Below, piece after piece: positions 52,255 through 60,544 of a stretch of 64,000 nt of DNA. The notes beneath the pieces were generated by a model. That model searched no databases. It saw nothing but the letters and a program-made list of their open reading frames with translations, and had not been told where the DNA came from. This stretch comes from Streptomyces neyagawaensis (GTDB lineage: Bacteria; Actinomycetota; Actinomycetes; Streptomycetales; Streptomycetaceae), in assembly GCF_023516595.1 (NCBI RefSeq), contig NZ_JAMGBG010000013.1:248001-312000 (forward strand). Direction: 5' to 3'. Every line of letters begins with the position of its first letter. Position 1 is the stretch's first letter. The position numbers and the translations under genes are program-made.

Positions 52255-52875
52255 GTGCCCGACCTCCCCGAACTCCTCCCCCACACCCTCGCCCGTCTCG
52301 ACGCACTCGCCGCCCGGACCGGGGCCGATCGGGGGCAACTCCTCGACGTGGCCGCCCTGTCGGAGCGCACCGCGCTCGGTGAGGACGTCGTGCGGGCGCT
52401 GCTCGACGGGGGCGAACCGCCGGGCGACCGGATCGACGACCGGGTGCGCCGGCGGGTGCGGGCGCTGCACACGGCGTATCTCGCGCGCAGCGGCAAACGC
52501 ACCGTCGACGTGTGCAAGGAGGTCGCCGAGCGGCTGTCGATCAGCCCGGAGTGGGCCCGGCAGCTGCTGCTCGGCAAGAAGATGCCGAACGTGCCCGACC
52601 TCACCGAACTCGCCGCGTTCTTCGGCGTCGAGGAAGGTGTCCGGTTCTTCACCGACCCGGCCGCCGCCGTCCTGGACCGGGAACTGCGCCGGGTGCTGGA
52701 GGGACTGGAGGGGGACGGGGGCGAGGGTCCGCTCGTGGAGTTCGCGACCCGGCACGGAGTGGTGACCCTCGCGCTGCGCGGGGGGCGGATGAACCTGACC
52801 CGGCGCAAGCAGGAGGCCCTCGCGGTGATGCTCGAAGGGCTGCTCGGCGTCGACGAGGAGGAGCCCGCGAAATGA
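52255..52875 (+). CDS. HTH regulator (XRE/EspR-like), first gene of a coupled module
   Basis: A 206-residue protein with an HTH-type central part at about residues 70-130 (RTVDVCKEVAERLSISPEWA then RQLLLGKKMPNVPDLTELAA) and a C-terminal helical part (TRRKQEALAVMLEGLLG). This layout recalls EspR of mycobacteria and XRE regulators. The N-terminal 70 residues form a second helical unit. The start is GTG 52255. The stop overlaps the peptidase start (ATGA). Two AACGATCGTT palindromes upstream suggest autoregulation. Its partners are an HExxH protein and a seven-TM protein, a combination I recall from other actinomycetes with no assigned function. Confidence 0.85.
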   Translation: MPDLPELLPHTLARLDALAARTGADRGQLLDVAALSERTALGEDVVRALLDGGEPPGDRIDDRVRRRVRALHTAYLARSGKRTVDVCKEVAERLSISPEWARQLLLGKKMPNVPDLTELAAFFGVEEGVRFFTDPAAAVLDRELRRVLEGLEGDGGEGPLVEFATRHGVVTLALRGGRMNLTRRKQEALAVMLEGLLGVDEEEPAK

Positions 52876-53600
52876 GCCGTCGTGAACCGGGCGGCGCACG
52901 GCCGCGCGGGTCGGCCGGGGCCGCCGCGGCCACCGGTGTCCTCGGCCGGGTACGGGCCGCGCTGCTGCCCGCCCGGCCCGCCGCCGAGCGGCGCAGGTTG
53001 ACCGCCGGGCTCGCCAAGGCGGTCCGGGCGCGGCTGGACGGCCCCACGGGGGTGCGGGAGTTGGGGGCGGCGCTGTGCGCGGAGATGAGCGCGCGGCGCG
53101 GCGGGCGGCCGGTGGAGCTGCGGTTCGAGCGGTTCCCGGACGAGATAGAGGTGACGGGGCTGTGGATGGAGTTCCCCGACTTCGACCTGGTGATCGTCGA
53201 GGAGCGGGCCGCTCCCGTGCAGCAACTGGTGATCCTGGGCCATGAGTTGTGGCATCTGCACGCCGGGCACAGCCATCACCGGGTGCCGGGCGCGGACGCC
53301 GCCGCGTTCGCGCTGTCCGATGGGCCGGGCTGGCCCGGGTCCGCCCTCGGGGTCGCCGCGCGCAACGGCTCGCACGCCTCGGCCGAACAGGAGGCCGAGG
53401 ACTTCGGCCACCGGCTCGCCACCGTCCTGCGTCCCTGGGTGGACACCGGGCACGGGGGCCCCACGGGTCCGGCCCCCGGCGGTCCGGCCCACGGCACCCC
53501 GGCTCCCGGCACCCCGGCCGCCGCCGGTCCGGCCGACCGGGCGGACTCGGTGCGGCAGGCCCTCCAGGCGTCCCTCGGCTACCGCGGACCGCGCGGATGA
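52872..53600 (+). CDS. ImmA/IrrE-like zinc peptidase
   Basis: A 242-residue protein. The zinc motif is His124-Glu125-Leu-Trp-His128 in ILGHELWHLHAGH, and AEQEAEDFGHRLATVL further on supplies the likely third ligand, as in ImmA/IrrE metallopeptidases. ImmA-type enzymes cleave an HTH repressor when a signal arrives, so the upstream HTH protein is the natural candidate substrate. The N-terminus is basic and the C-terminus a Gly/Pro/Ala-rich linker. It is coupled by 4-bp overlaps to both neighbours. Some databases label such genes toxin components; nothing here shows toxicity. Confidence 0.85.
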   Translation: MSRREPGGARPRGSAGAAAATGVLGRVRAALLPARPAAERRRLTAGLAKAVRARLDGPTGVRELGAALCAEMSARRGGRPVELRFERFPDEIEVTGLWMEFPDFDLVIVEERAAPVQQLVILGHELWHLHAGHSHHRVPGADAAAFALSDGPGWPGSALGVAARNGSHASAEQEAEDFGHRLATVLRPWVDTGHGGPTGPAPGGPAHGTPAPGTPAAAGPADRADSVRQALQASLGYRGPRG

Positions 53601-54988
53601 GGGGGGCCACCGTGTCCGCGACCACGATCGGTGCCATGAGCCCCGCCGACTTCTTCGGCGGGCTGTACATCTCGTTCTGGATCCCCACGGCCGTCCTGAC
53701 GGCCGCGCTGGTGATCAAGCTGCCCAGCATCGTGAAGCTGTGGAAGGACCCGCTGCTGCGGGCGGTCGGCGGTCTGCTGCTGCTCGCGTGCAGTGTGTTC
53801 CTGTTCGCGGTGCCGTCGGTGATCGCCTGGACCAACCGGGTCGTCGGCGTGCCGAACGTCGCCGCGCCCTGGGTGTACTCGCTGATCACCGCGTACTGCG
53901 CGGCCTGTCTGCTGCTCATCGTCGCCTGGCGCAACGGCCCGGCCGACCGCTCCCCGACGACCCGCCGCGCCATGCGCTGGGTCGTCAGCGTGTACGCGGC
54001 GGTGATCGTCGTCCTGTGGGTGCTGTTCGCGCTGGCGGACGTCCCCCGGGAGCGGCTGCGCGACCTGGACACGTACTACGCCACCACGCCCTTCATGCGC
54101 GAGGAGATCCTCCTCTACCTCGCCGCCCACACCGCGGCCTGCCTGATCACCTGTCATCTGATCCGCAGCTGGGTCCGCACCCAGGGCCTGGACCTGTGGC
54201 TGCGCGGCGGTCTGAAGGCGCTCGGGATCGGCTACGCGCTCAACCTGGTGTACGACGCCTCGAAGATCACGGCGCTGGTCGCCCGCTGGACGGGCCACGA
54301 CCTGGACTGGCTGAGCACCGATGTGGCGCCGCCGGTGGTGGCCGTGGCGGCGATCTTCATCGCCGTCGGGTTCATCCTGCCGCACGGCGGCCAGTACCTG
54401 CACGAACGCTGGCGGGTACGGGTGAGCCACTGGCGGCTGCGGCCCCTGTACCTGCTCACCCGGAGCGTCAGCGGCTCCGGGGTGCCGTTCGCCCTGCGCG
54501 CCACGGCGGAGCTGCGCCTCACCCGCCGCGAGACCTTCATCCGCGACGCCCTGCTCCAGCTGGCCCGCCACTTCGACGACGATCTGCACCGCCGCGCCTA
54601 CGCCGGGGCCCTCGCCCTCGGTCACGGTCCCGGCCGGGCGCGAGCGCTGGCCGCCGCGGTGACGATCCAGGACGCGCTGGCCGCGCGGAAGGCGTCGCCC
54701 GCCCCCGGGCCGCCGGTCCTCTCCCTGACGTCGGGCCCGCTGATCTTCCCCGACCTCACGGCCGGTCCGGGCCGCGCGGCCTGCCCCGAGCTCACCGTCT
54801 CCTCCGACCTCACCGACCTCCTCCAGGACATCGACGCCGTCTCCCGGGCACTGCGCCGCCCCGCGGAGATCGAGGAGGTCCGCACCCTCGCGACCGGATC
54901 AGCAGGCTCATCCGGATCGACGGGCCCCGTCGACCCCGCGGACCCGGCGTCCTCCGCCGCCGAGAGCAGCGTGTCCGCGCACGAGTGA
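53597..54988 (+). CDS. Seven-TM protein of the MAB_1171c (putative transporter) family
   Basis: A 463-residue membrane protein with about seven helices in the first 270 residues: LYISFWIPTAVLTAALVI, AVGGLLLLACSVFLFAV, VYSLITAYCAACLLLIVAW, WVVSVYAAVIVVLWVLFAL, ILLYLAAHTAACLITCHLI, ALGIGYALNLVYDASKI and VVAVAAIFIAVGFILPHGG. A cytoplasmic C-terminal domain of about 190 residues follows, rich in helices (RRETFIRDALLQLARHFDDD) and ending in a Ser/Ala tail. It has no transporter motif I can name. In this module it may be the receptor or exporter that signals to the HExxH protein. ATG 53597 overlaps the upstream stop. Confidence 0.85.
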   Translation: MRGATVSATTIGAMSPADFFGGLYISFWIPTAVLTAALVIKLPSIVKLWKDPLLRAVGGLLLLACSVFLFAVPSVIAWTNRVVGVPNVAAPWVYSLITAYCAACLLLIVAWRNGPADRSPTTRRAMRWVVSVYAAVIVVLWVLFALADVPRERLRDLDTYYATTPFMREEILLYLAAHTAACLITCHLIRSWVRTQGLDLWLRGGLKALGIGYALNLVYDASKITALVARWTGHDLDWLSTDVAPPVVAVAAIFIAVGFILPHGGQYLHERWRVRVSHWRLRPLYLLTRSVSGSGVPFALRATAELRLTRRETFIRDALLQLARHFDDDLHRRAYAGALALGHGPGRARALAAAVTIQDALAARKASPAPGPPVLSLTSGPLIFPDLTAGPGRAACPELTVSSDLTDLLQDIDAVSRALRRPAEIEEVRTLATGSAGSSGSTGPVDPADPASSAAESSVSAHE

Positions 54989-55031
54989 CGGCCCGTCGGC
55001 CCCCGAGGTACGGGTGGGCCGACGGGCCGTC
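54987..55031. terminator. Strong bidirectional terminator
   Basis: GACGGCCCGTCGGCCC (54987-55002) pairs perfectly over 16 bp with GGGCCGACGGGCCGTC (55016-55031). It begins inside the stop codon of the seven-TM gene and ends 25 bp before the stop of the converging SMP-30 gene. Confidence 0.9.
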
Positions 55032-55055
55032 GACGGATGTGCGGTGCGGGTGGGC

Positions 55056-55913
55056 TCAGCCGGCGAACGCGGGCTGCGCGAGGCCCTTGCCCGCGCCCGG
55101 CACGACCAGCAGCGAACCCGACAGCGGATGCGGGGTGTCGGTGCCGACCCGGGCCGTGGTGATGTACAGGTCGGTCAGGTCGGTGCCGCCGAACGCGCAG
55201 GCGGTGGGGCGGGGGGTGGGGAGGGGGACGACCCGGTCCAGTTCACCGGAGGGGGTGTAGCGGCGGACGGCGCCGCCCTCCCACAGAGCGACCCAGACAC
55301 AGCCCTCGGCGTCGACGGTGAGGCCGTCGGGGAAGCCGGCGCCCTCCTCGATGGTGACGAACGGCCGCCGGTCGACGGGGAGCCGCACGCCGTCGGTCTC
55401 CACGTAGTCGAAGACGTCGATACGCCGGGTCGGCGAGTCGATGTAGTACATCAGCTGTCCGTCCGGGCTCCAGCCGATGCCGTTGCTGACGGCGACGTCG
55501 TCGAGGACGGCCTGCGCGAGGCCGTCGGCGGTGAACCGGGCGAGGGTGCCGCCGCCCGGGGCCTCGTCGTAGCGCATGGTGCCGGCGAAGAGGGAGCCGT
55601 CGGGGGCCACGGCGGCGTCGTTGGCCCGGCGGCCCGGCACCGGCTCGTGGTGCAGCCAGCGGAAGCCGCCGTCGGCGTCGCGCAGCCCGACACCGTCCCG
55701 CAGGTTCAGGACGAGGCCGCCGCCGGCGCGGGGCTTGGCCGCGCCGACGTGCTGCTCGGTGACGAGGATGGTGCGGCGGCCGGAGGCCGGATCGTAGGTG
55801 TAGACCCGCGAGCGGAGGATGTCGATCCAGATCAGCCGCTGGGCGTCGGTGTCCCAGGTGGGCCCCTCGCCGAGGGTCGCGTACTCGCGTACGGCGATGT
55901 CGTACGTGCTCAT
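55056..55913 (-). CDS. SMP-30/gluconolactonase family sugar lactonase
   Basis: A 285-residue six-bladed propeller enzyme predicted to hydrolyse an aldonolactone to the acid. Metal ligands typical of the family are the Glu in LGEGPTW near residue 16, Asn in AVSNGIGWSPDG and Asp in YYIDSPTRR, with the Arg/Asn pocket in GRRANDAAVAPDG. Its ATG overlaps the iclR stop, so it is made with the regulator. In oxidative arabinose or galactose pathways this step falls between the sugar dehydrogenase and the dehydratase, which fits the enolase-superfamily gene at 37 kb. Confidence 0.92.
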   Translation of the reverse strand: MSTYDIAVREYATLGEGPTWDTDAQRLIWIDILRSRVYTYDPASGRRTILVTEQHVGAAKPRAGGGLVLNLRDGVGLRDADGGFRWLHHEPVPGRRANDAAVAPDGSLFAGTMRYDEAPGGGTLARFTADGLAQAVLDDVAVSNGIGWSPDGQLMYYIDSPTRRIDVFDYVETDGVRLPVDRRPFVTIEEGAGFPDGLTVDAEGCVWVALWEGGAVRRYTPSGELDRVVPLPTPRPTACAFGGTDLTDLYITTARVGTDTPHPLSGSLLVVPGAGKGLAQPAFAG

Positions 55914-56683
55914 GCCACGCTCCGGTGTCCGAGGCGCTCGGAGAGTTCCGCGGCGCCCTTGGCGGCGAGCTGCTCCAGCTCGCTGCGGCGGTCCTCGCTC
56001 CAGCGGATCATGGGGACCGAGATGGAGAGCGCGGCGACGACCTTGCCCGTGCGGTCGCGGACGGGGGCGGCCACGCAGGAGACGTCGGGGTTGGACTCGC
56101 GGTTCTCCACGGCGAGACCCCGCTCACGGATCTGGGCCAGGGTCTCGCGCAGCACGCCCGGGTCGGTGATGCTGTTGGGCGTCATGGCGACCAGGTCGGC
56201 GTCGTCCGGGATCCGGGCGTTCAGCTCGGCCTCGGGAAGGGAGGCGAGGAGCATCTTGCCGACGGAGGTGCAGTGCGCCGGAAGGCGACGACCGGCGGCG
56301 GACACCATGCGGACGGCGTGCGTGGAGTCGACCTTGGCGATGTAGATGACGTCCGTGTACTCCAGGATCGCCACGTGCACCGTCTCGTCGCAGGTCTCGG
56401 CGACGGTACGGGCGACCTGCTGGCCCTCGGCGGCCAGGTCCAGCTGCTCGGCGTAACGGCTGCCCAGCTGGTACGGACGGACACCGAGGCGGTAGCGTCC
56501 CGGCTGACCCGCAACGGGCACGATGTAGCCACGGGCTGCGAGCGTGGTGACCAGCTCGTGGACGGTGGTGCGCGGCAGCTGGAGCTTGCGCACGATGTCG
56601 GGAGCGGAGAGTGTGCCGTCCCCGTCCAGGAAGAGCTCCAATATGTCGAGCGCCCGGGTCACGGCAGGTACTAGGCGTCCCAT
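55910..56683 (-). CDS. IclR family regulator, probable master of the sugar regulon
   Basis: A 257-residue repressor. The winged helix (PAVTRALDILELFLDGDGTL, DIVRKLQLPRTTVHELVTTL) occupies residues 5-65. The C-terminal effector domain contains VDSTHAVRMVSAAGRRLPAH, CTSVGKMLLASL and GLAVENRESNPDVSCVAAPV. ATG 56683 follows GGAGGGGG. It is coupled by ATGA to the lactonase, a common arrangement in sugar acid operons where the regulator senses the acid or its 2-keto-3-deoxy product. A TTCGAAATTTC palindrome upstream matches sites before four other sugar genes, implying a shared regulon. Confidence 0.93.
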   Translation of the reverse strand: MGRLVPAVTRALDILELFLDGDGTLSAPDIVRKLQLPRTTVHELVTTLAARGYIVPVAGQPGRYRLGVRPYQLGSRYAEQLDLAAEGQQVARTVAETCDETVHVAILEYTDVIYIAKVDSTHAVRMVSAAGRRLPAHCTSVGKMLLASLPEAELNARIPDDADLVAMTPNSITDPGVLRETLAQIRERGLAVENRESNPDVSCVAAPVRDRTGKVVAALSISVPMIRWSEDRRSELEQLAAKGAAELSERLGHRSVA

Positions 56684-56727
56684 GGTCGGCCCCCTCCCTT
56701 GTTTCTTCGTTCTCGGTACCGGCTGTG

Positions 56728-56741
56728 TTCGAAATTTCAAC
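56728..56741. promoter_or_regulatory. IclR-type site upstream of iclR
   Basis: TTCGAAATTTCAAC agrees with the perfect palindrome at 37089-37102 in 12 of 14 positions, including all ten central-left bases. It lies 45 bp before the iclR start and suggests autoregulation. Confidence 0.65.
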
Positions 56742-56869
56742 AGTCGATCGGCATGACGAACACAGGCTAATCAACGGGGTGCGGCCGGGCAATGGCCGAG
56801 AACACCCCGTGTTTCCCGGCATGTGGGTGAGGGCAGCCCCTTTCCACACCAAGGGGACGGGGGCGGACG

Positions 56870-57523
56870 ATGACGGAAGCCGGCGGAGCGGCCAGATTCC
56901 TGCTCGGCGGCCTGCTCGGCCTGACGCTCGGAGTGGGGCTCGTCGGCGGGGCCTGGCTGATCACGGGGGACGACAGTGACGAGGCGCCGGGGGCCGCGGG
57001 GGCACCGGCCGGCCGGGGCGGGGAGCTGTCGGCGCCCGCGAAGCTGGGCAGGTTCATCCATCAGGACGAGGCCGTCCTGGAGCTGGACGCCTCGCAGGGG
57101 AAGGAGCTGGCGGAACGGAACCGCGACTGGGACGGCAGGAGCGGGGAGCTGCTGTCCGAGGCGCACGGGGGCGCGGCGGCGACCGTCCAGTCCTTCTCCG
57201 ACTCCCGTCTGGAGTCGTTCTTCCAGTTCGCGGCCGTCCGCGGACCCTCCCCGCGGCCGTACGTGCCGTACGCGGACCCGTCGGCGCTCGGTCTGGAGAA
57301 GCCGACGAACGAGAGGGTCACCTTCGGGAAGGTGGACTGCGTCCTCCACCACCAGCCGACCAACGCCGGGAACGAGCCGGAGCCCGACAGTGTGTCCACA
57401 GTCTCCTGTCAGCGCGGCGACGAGCGGCTGACCGTGCTGGTGCGCGATGTCACGGGGGACCTCACGCACGAGCCGAGCGAGGTGGCCCGGCTGGTGGACG
57501 AGGCCTGGGCCGGACTCACGTAG
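56870..57523 (+). CDS. Membrane-anchored protein of unknown function
   Basis: A 217-residue protein with one N-terminal membrane helix (FLLGGLLGLTLGVGLVGGAW LI region, residues 10-31), a Gly/Ala linker, and an extracellular domain from about residue 50. Two Cys near residues 163 and 180 (KVDCVLHHQ, VSCQRGDER) could form a disulfide outside the cell. No family is recognised. The gene stands alone, divergent from iclR and converging on a PucR gene. Confidence 0.75.
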   Translation: MTEAGGAARFLLGGLLGLTLGVGLVGGAWLITGDDSDEAPGAAGAPAGRGGELSAPAKLGRFIHQDEAVLELDASQGKELAERNRDWDGRSGELLSEAHGGAAATVQSFSDSRLESFFQFAAVRGPSPRPYVPYADPSALGLEKPTNERVTFGKVDCVLHHQPTNAGNEPEPDSVSTVSCQRGDERLTVLVRDVTGDLTHEPSEVARLVDEAWAGLT

Positions 57524-57562
57524 CTCCCGGTGGCCGCGCCCCTGCCGCGGCCGCCGCGCGCG

Positions 57563-58804
57563 TCAGCGTCGGCCGCGCGGGTCGCCGAGCTCTCCCCGGA
57601 GTCGTTGCGCCCTGAGGACCAGTTCCAGCTCGAAGCGGCGGTCGGGGTCGTCGATCTCGTCGCCCCACAGTTCCCGGATCTGGCGCAGGCGGTAGCGGAC
57701 GGTCTGGGGGTGGACGCCGAGTCGGGTGGCGACCTCGGGGGCGCCACCCCTGGTCTCCAGCCAGGCCAGGAGGGTCTCGGCGAGGCGGCGCCCGTGCGTG
57801 GGGCCGCAGTGCGCGAGGGGCGCCAGGCAGCGTAGGGCCAGGTCGTCGATGAGCTCCTCCGGCTGGAGGAGGACCAGGGCCTCGGTGTGCTCGGTGCAGT
57901 GCAGCACCTCCCCGGCGGGCAGCAGCCGGCGTTCCATCAGGCTCACCGCGGCCTCCGCCCAGCGCAGCGACTTCGCCGCCTCCGCGAGCGGCACGGGCGG
58001 CCCGATCGCGCCGGACCACCCGGCGAGGGCCCGGTGGAGGAGTTCGGGGCGCCCGGCGGCGTCCGGTTCGGGCACGACCATGCGGGGCTGCTCGTACTCC
58101 ATGTCGAGCAGGACGCCCTGGCCGACGGCCGGGGCCATGGCCTCGCGGGCGGGCCGCAGCAGGACGCCGACGGCGACCTTCTCGGGCAGGGGCCAGCCGA
58201 TCCGGGCGGCACGTTCGGTGAGCGCGTCCGCGGGGTCGCCCCGGTGGTGCTCGACGAGGAGCAGCTCCATGAGGCGCCGCTGGAGCCGGAGCCGTTCGCC
58301 GGCCTGCCGGGCCGCCGCCTCCGCGTAGCCGCGCACCGACTGGTCCACCAGCCCATCCAGGTACTCGTAGCCGGCGTCGACCAGCTCGTACATCGCGGGC
58401 GGCGGGATCTCCACGCGCTGGCCGATCTCGGCGAAGCGGCGCCAGGCGAGGCGTACGCCGAGGCGGTAGATCGCCTGGAGGGAGTCCAGGCTGCGGCCGT
58501 GCAGGCCCTCGCCCCGGCCGAACTCCTGGAACACGCCGGGAGGCACCCGCGGGCGGCCCTCCGCGGTCTGGAGGTGCTGGACGAAGACCTCGATGGCGCG
58601 GCGGATGCCGATGAGGGCCATCGGCTCGCCGGAGTCGTCGAGGACGACCGGCAGATGGGGGTACTCGCGGCGGATCTCGCCCAGGATCTCCTCGGCGAGG
58701 GCCGGCGCCTCGGCCAGGGCGATCGCGGCGAACTCCCGCACCTGGTCACGCGGTACGTCGTGCCAGGCGGAGCGGACTGAGACGGTTCCCGGGCGCCCGG
58801 TCAC
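57563..58804 (-). CDS. PucR family regulator
   Basis: A 413-residue regulator. The C-terminal PucR helix-turn-helix is GGAPEVATRLGVHPQTVRYR then LRQIRELWGDEIDDPDRRFE at about residues 350-405, with a CdaR/GGDEF-like region before it and an N-terminal helical domain (AWRRFAEIGQRVEIPPPAMY) often called RsbT-co-antagonist-like. It is related in build to FasR at 4.7 kb but clearly a separate gene. The start is GTG 58804, three bases after the small membrane gene upstream. Targets are unknown; the divergent glycan cluster is a possibility. Confidence 0.88.
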   Translation of the reverse strand: MTGRPGTVSVRSAWHDVPRDQVREFAAIALAEAPALAEEILGEIRREYPHLPVVLDDSGEPMALIGIRRAIEVFVQHLQTAEGRPRVPPGVFQEFGRGEGLHGRSLDSLQAIYRLGVRLAWRRFAEIGQRVEIPPPAMYELVDAGYEYLDGLVDQSVRGYAEAAARQAGERLRLQRRLMELLLVEHHRGDPADALTERAARIGWPLPEKVAVGVLLRPAREAMAPAVGQGVLLDMEYEQPRMVVPEPDAAGRPELLHRALAGWSGAIGPPVPLAEAAKSLRWAEAAVSLMERRLLPAGEVLHCTEHTEALVLLQPEELIDDLALRCLAPLAHCGPTHGRRLAETLLAWLETRGGAPEVATRLGVHPQTVRYRLRQIRELWGDEIDDPDRRFELELVLRAQRLRGELGDPRGRR

Positions 58805-58807
58805 CCC

Positions 58808-59026
58808 TCAGCGCTCCTGGCCGGCGTTCTCGTACGTGATGAGCGGGGTGTTCGGCTGGTCCGGGGTCGCCTCCAGCAGTGCGACGACACCGAACGCGGC
58901 CGCCACGGCGAGCGCGGCGGCGGCCACCATGGTGAGCGCGGCGGCGAGGGCGCGCCGCGGAAGTCCCGTCGCCCGCGCGGAGGGCGGGTCCGGCGGCGTC
59001 TGGTGCGTGGTCTCGGCGTGCGACAT
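58808..59026 (-). CDS. Small single-helix membrane protein
   Basis: A 72-residue protein with a polar N-terminus rich in Thr/Pro and one membrane helix (AALTMVAAAALAVAAAFGVV, about residues 29-48). A short exterior tail LLEATPDQPNTPLITYENAG follows. ATG 59026 opens MSHAETTHQT. It lies 3 bp before the PucR gene and is surely co-transcribed. Function unknown. Confidence 0.65.
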   Translation of the reverse strand: MSHAETTHQTPPDPPSARATGLPRRALAAALTMVAAAALAVAAAFGVVALLEATPDQPNTPLITYENAGQER

Positions 59027-59317
59027 CGCAGGGTCAGCCTCTCGGTCGAAAGGTCGGCCCCACCCAGGGCACCCCACACCTCGGGACCTCCTGACGGTCC
59101 CGGTACTCGTCCACCTCGCCGGGGGCGTGTCGACGGCCCCTCAGCCAGTCGTCCGTCCCGGACACCGGCTCCGGCCCAGTGTCAGCAATGCATTGACACT
59201 GCGTCAAGACTCCGCCTACGGTTCCCGGCCCATACGTCACGCGCACCTTCCCCCTGGCGTCGCCCCATCCGAGACGCCTACCCGAGCCGCACCTTCCAAC
59301 GCCCCTGGAGTGCCCGG

Positions 59318-60295
59318 ATGCGCCGTACAGCCTCACCCCTGTCCCTGGTCCTGCTGGGCCTCGGTACCTTCCTGCTGGTCCTCGCACCCCTGCTGGCCTG
59401 GTACGTGGAGCCACGGGCCGCGCTGAACCCGATCGACATCGACACGACCGCCGTCTACACCGGCACGGGCAGCGTCTTCGACGTGGAGCAGGTGCGGACC
59501 GTACCGGACCAGAAGATCACCGTGACCCAGCGGGTACGCGGCGACGTGGCCGAGAGCGAACGCAGCGGAGCGGCCGTGTGGGACGTGATCACCAGCGTCG
59601 ACACGGACAGGTCGCTGCCGGCCGCCGACCCGCACGACGCGCTGGACTTCGTCCCGCACCGCTGGGTCAGCGACCGCAGGACCAACCGGCCGGTGCACTG
59701 CTGCAAGGAGAAGCCGTACATCGAGGGTGAGGCGTACCTGAAGTTCCCCTTCGACGTGCGGGAACGCTCCTACCGCTGGTGGGACAACTCGCTCGGCGCG
59801 ACGGTCACGCTCCACTACGAGGGCCGCAAGAAGATCCGCGGGTACGAGGGGATGCGTTTCACGGCGACCGTTCCGGCGACGAGGACCGGCACGCGGCTCG
59901 TGCCCGGCGCCCTCGTCGACGAGCCGGGCCGGCCGCAGGTACTGGCCGAGGAGTGGTATGCCAACCACGGCCTCGAACTCGTCGTCGACCAGGCCACGGG
60001 ACGCGTGCTGTACGCGCGGACCGGGCCGCGCCGGACCCTGCGGGCGCCCGGCGGCACCGAGGACGCGGCCGTGCTGCTCGACAGCCGGAAGCTGGCGTTC
60101 ACCGCCGAGACGCAGAAGTTCGCGGTCGAGCAGGCGGACCGGGACAGCGGACTGCTGCGGCTGGTGGGGCGGACGCTGCCGATCGGTACCGCTGTGGTGG
60201 GGTTCGTCCTCGCCGTGCCGGGTGCCGTTTTGGTGGTGCGCGGCAGGCGGCGTCCCGAAAGGTCCGAGTCGCCCCAGGATCCGATCACGATATGA
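59318..60295 (+). CDS. DUF3068 protein (PorA-family-like)
   Basis: A 325-residue protein with an N-terminal membrane helix (LVLLGLGTFLLVLAPLLAWY), a large extracellular domain (residues 35-285) and a C-terminal helix (TAVVGFVLAVPGAVLVV) before a basic end (RGRRRPERSE). The RWVSDRRTNRPVHCCKEKPY region and the RGYEGMRF motif are typical of the DUF3068 family found across actinomycetes. The family is recorded near cell-envelope glycan genes, which is the case here. ATG 59318 was chosen because the hydrophobic helix begins right after MRRTAS. Confidence 0.85.
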   Translation: MRRTASPLSLVLLGLGTFLLVLAPLLAWYVEPRAALNPIDIDTTAVYTGTGSVFDVEQVRTVPDQKITVTQRVRGDVAESERSGAAVWDVITSVDTDRSLPAADPHDALDFVPHRWVSDRRTNRPVHCCKEKPYIEGEAYLKFPFDVRERSYRWWDNSLGATVTLHYEGRKKIRGYEGMRFTATVPATRTGTRLVPGALVDEPGRPQVLAEEWYANHGLELVVDQATGRVLYARTGPRRTLRAPGGTEDAAVLLDSRKLAFTAETQKFAVEQADRDSGLLRLVGRTLPIGTAVVGFVLAVPGAVLVVRGRRRPERSESPQDPITI

Positions 60296-60544
60296 CAGGG
60301 CGTCAGTTCAACAAACCCCGGAAATTGTCACGTCGGTGAGTAGCAGCTTCGAAACTCTCGGCGAAAACTGTCCACCCCACCTGAGCACAGCCCACCCATA
60401 CCTCGCTCCCGACCTCGCTCCCGCGCACCACGACCTGCCCGCCGCGACCGGACCGTCCCCCCACACGCCCCACCGGAACAACCCTCACAGCGAACCTCCT
60501 TCTCCCCCGCTGAGTTCCGCACCCCGAGACGAGTTGGAGCACCC

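Noticed and set aside
52872..53600. Toxin of a toxin-antitoxin pair
   Set aside because: The HExxH motif and HTH neighbour fit an ImmA-type regulatory peptidase. A third, membrane gene and the lack of a small antitoxin argue against a classical toxin system.
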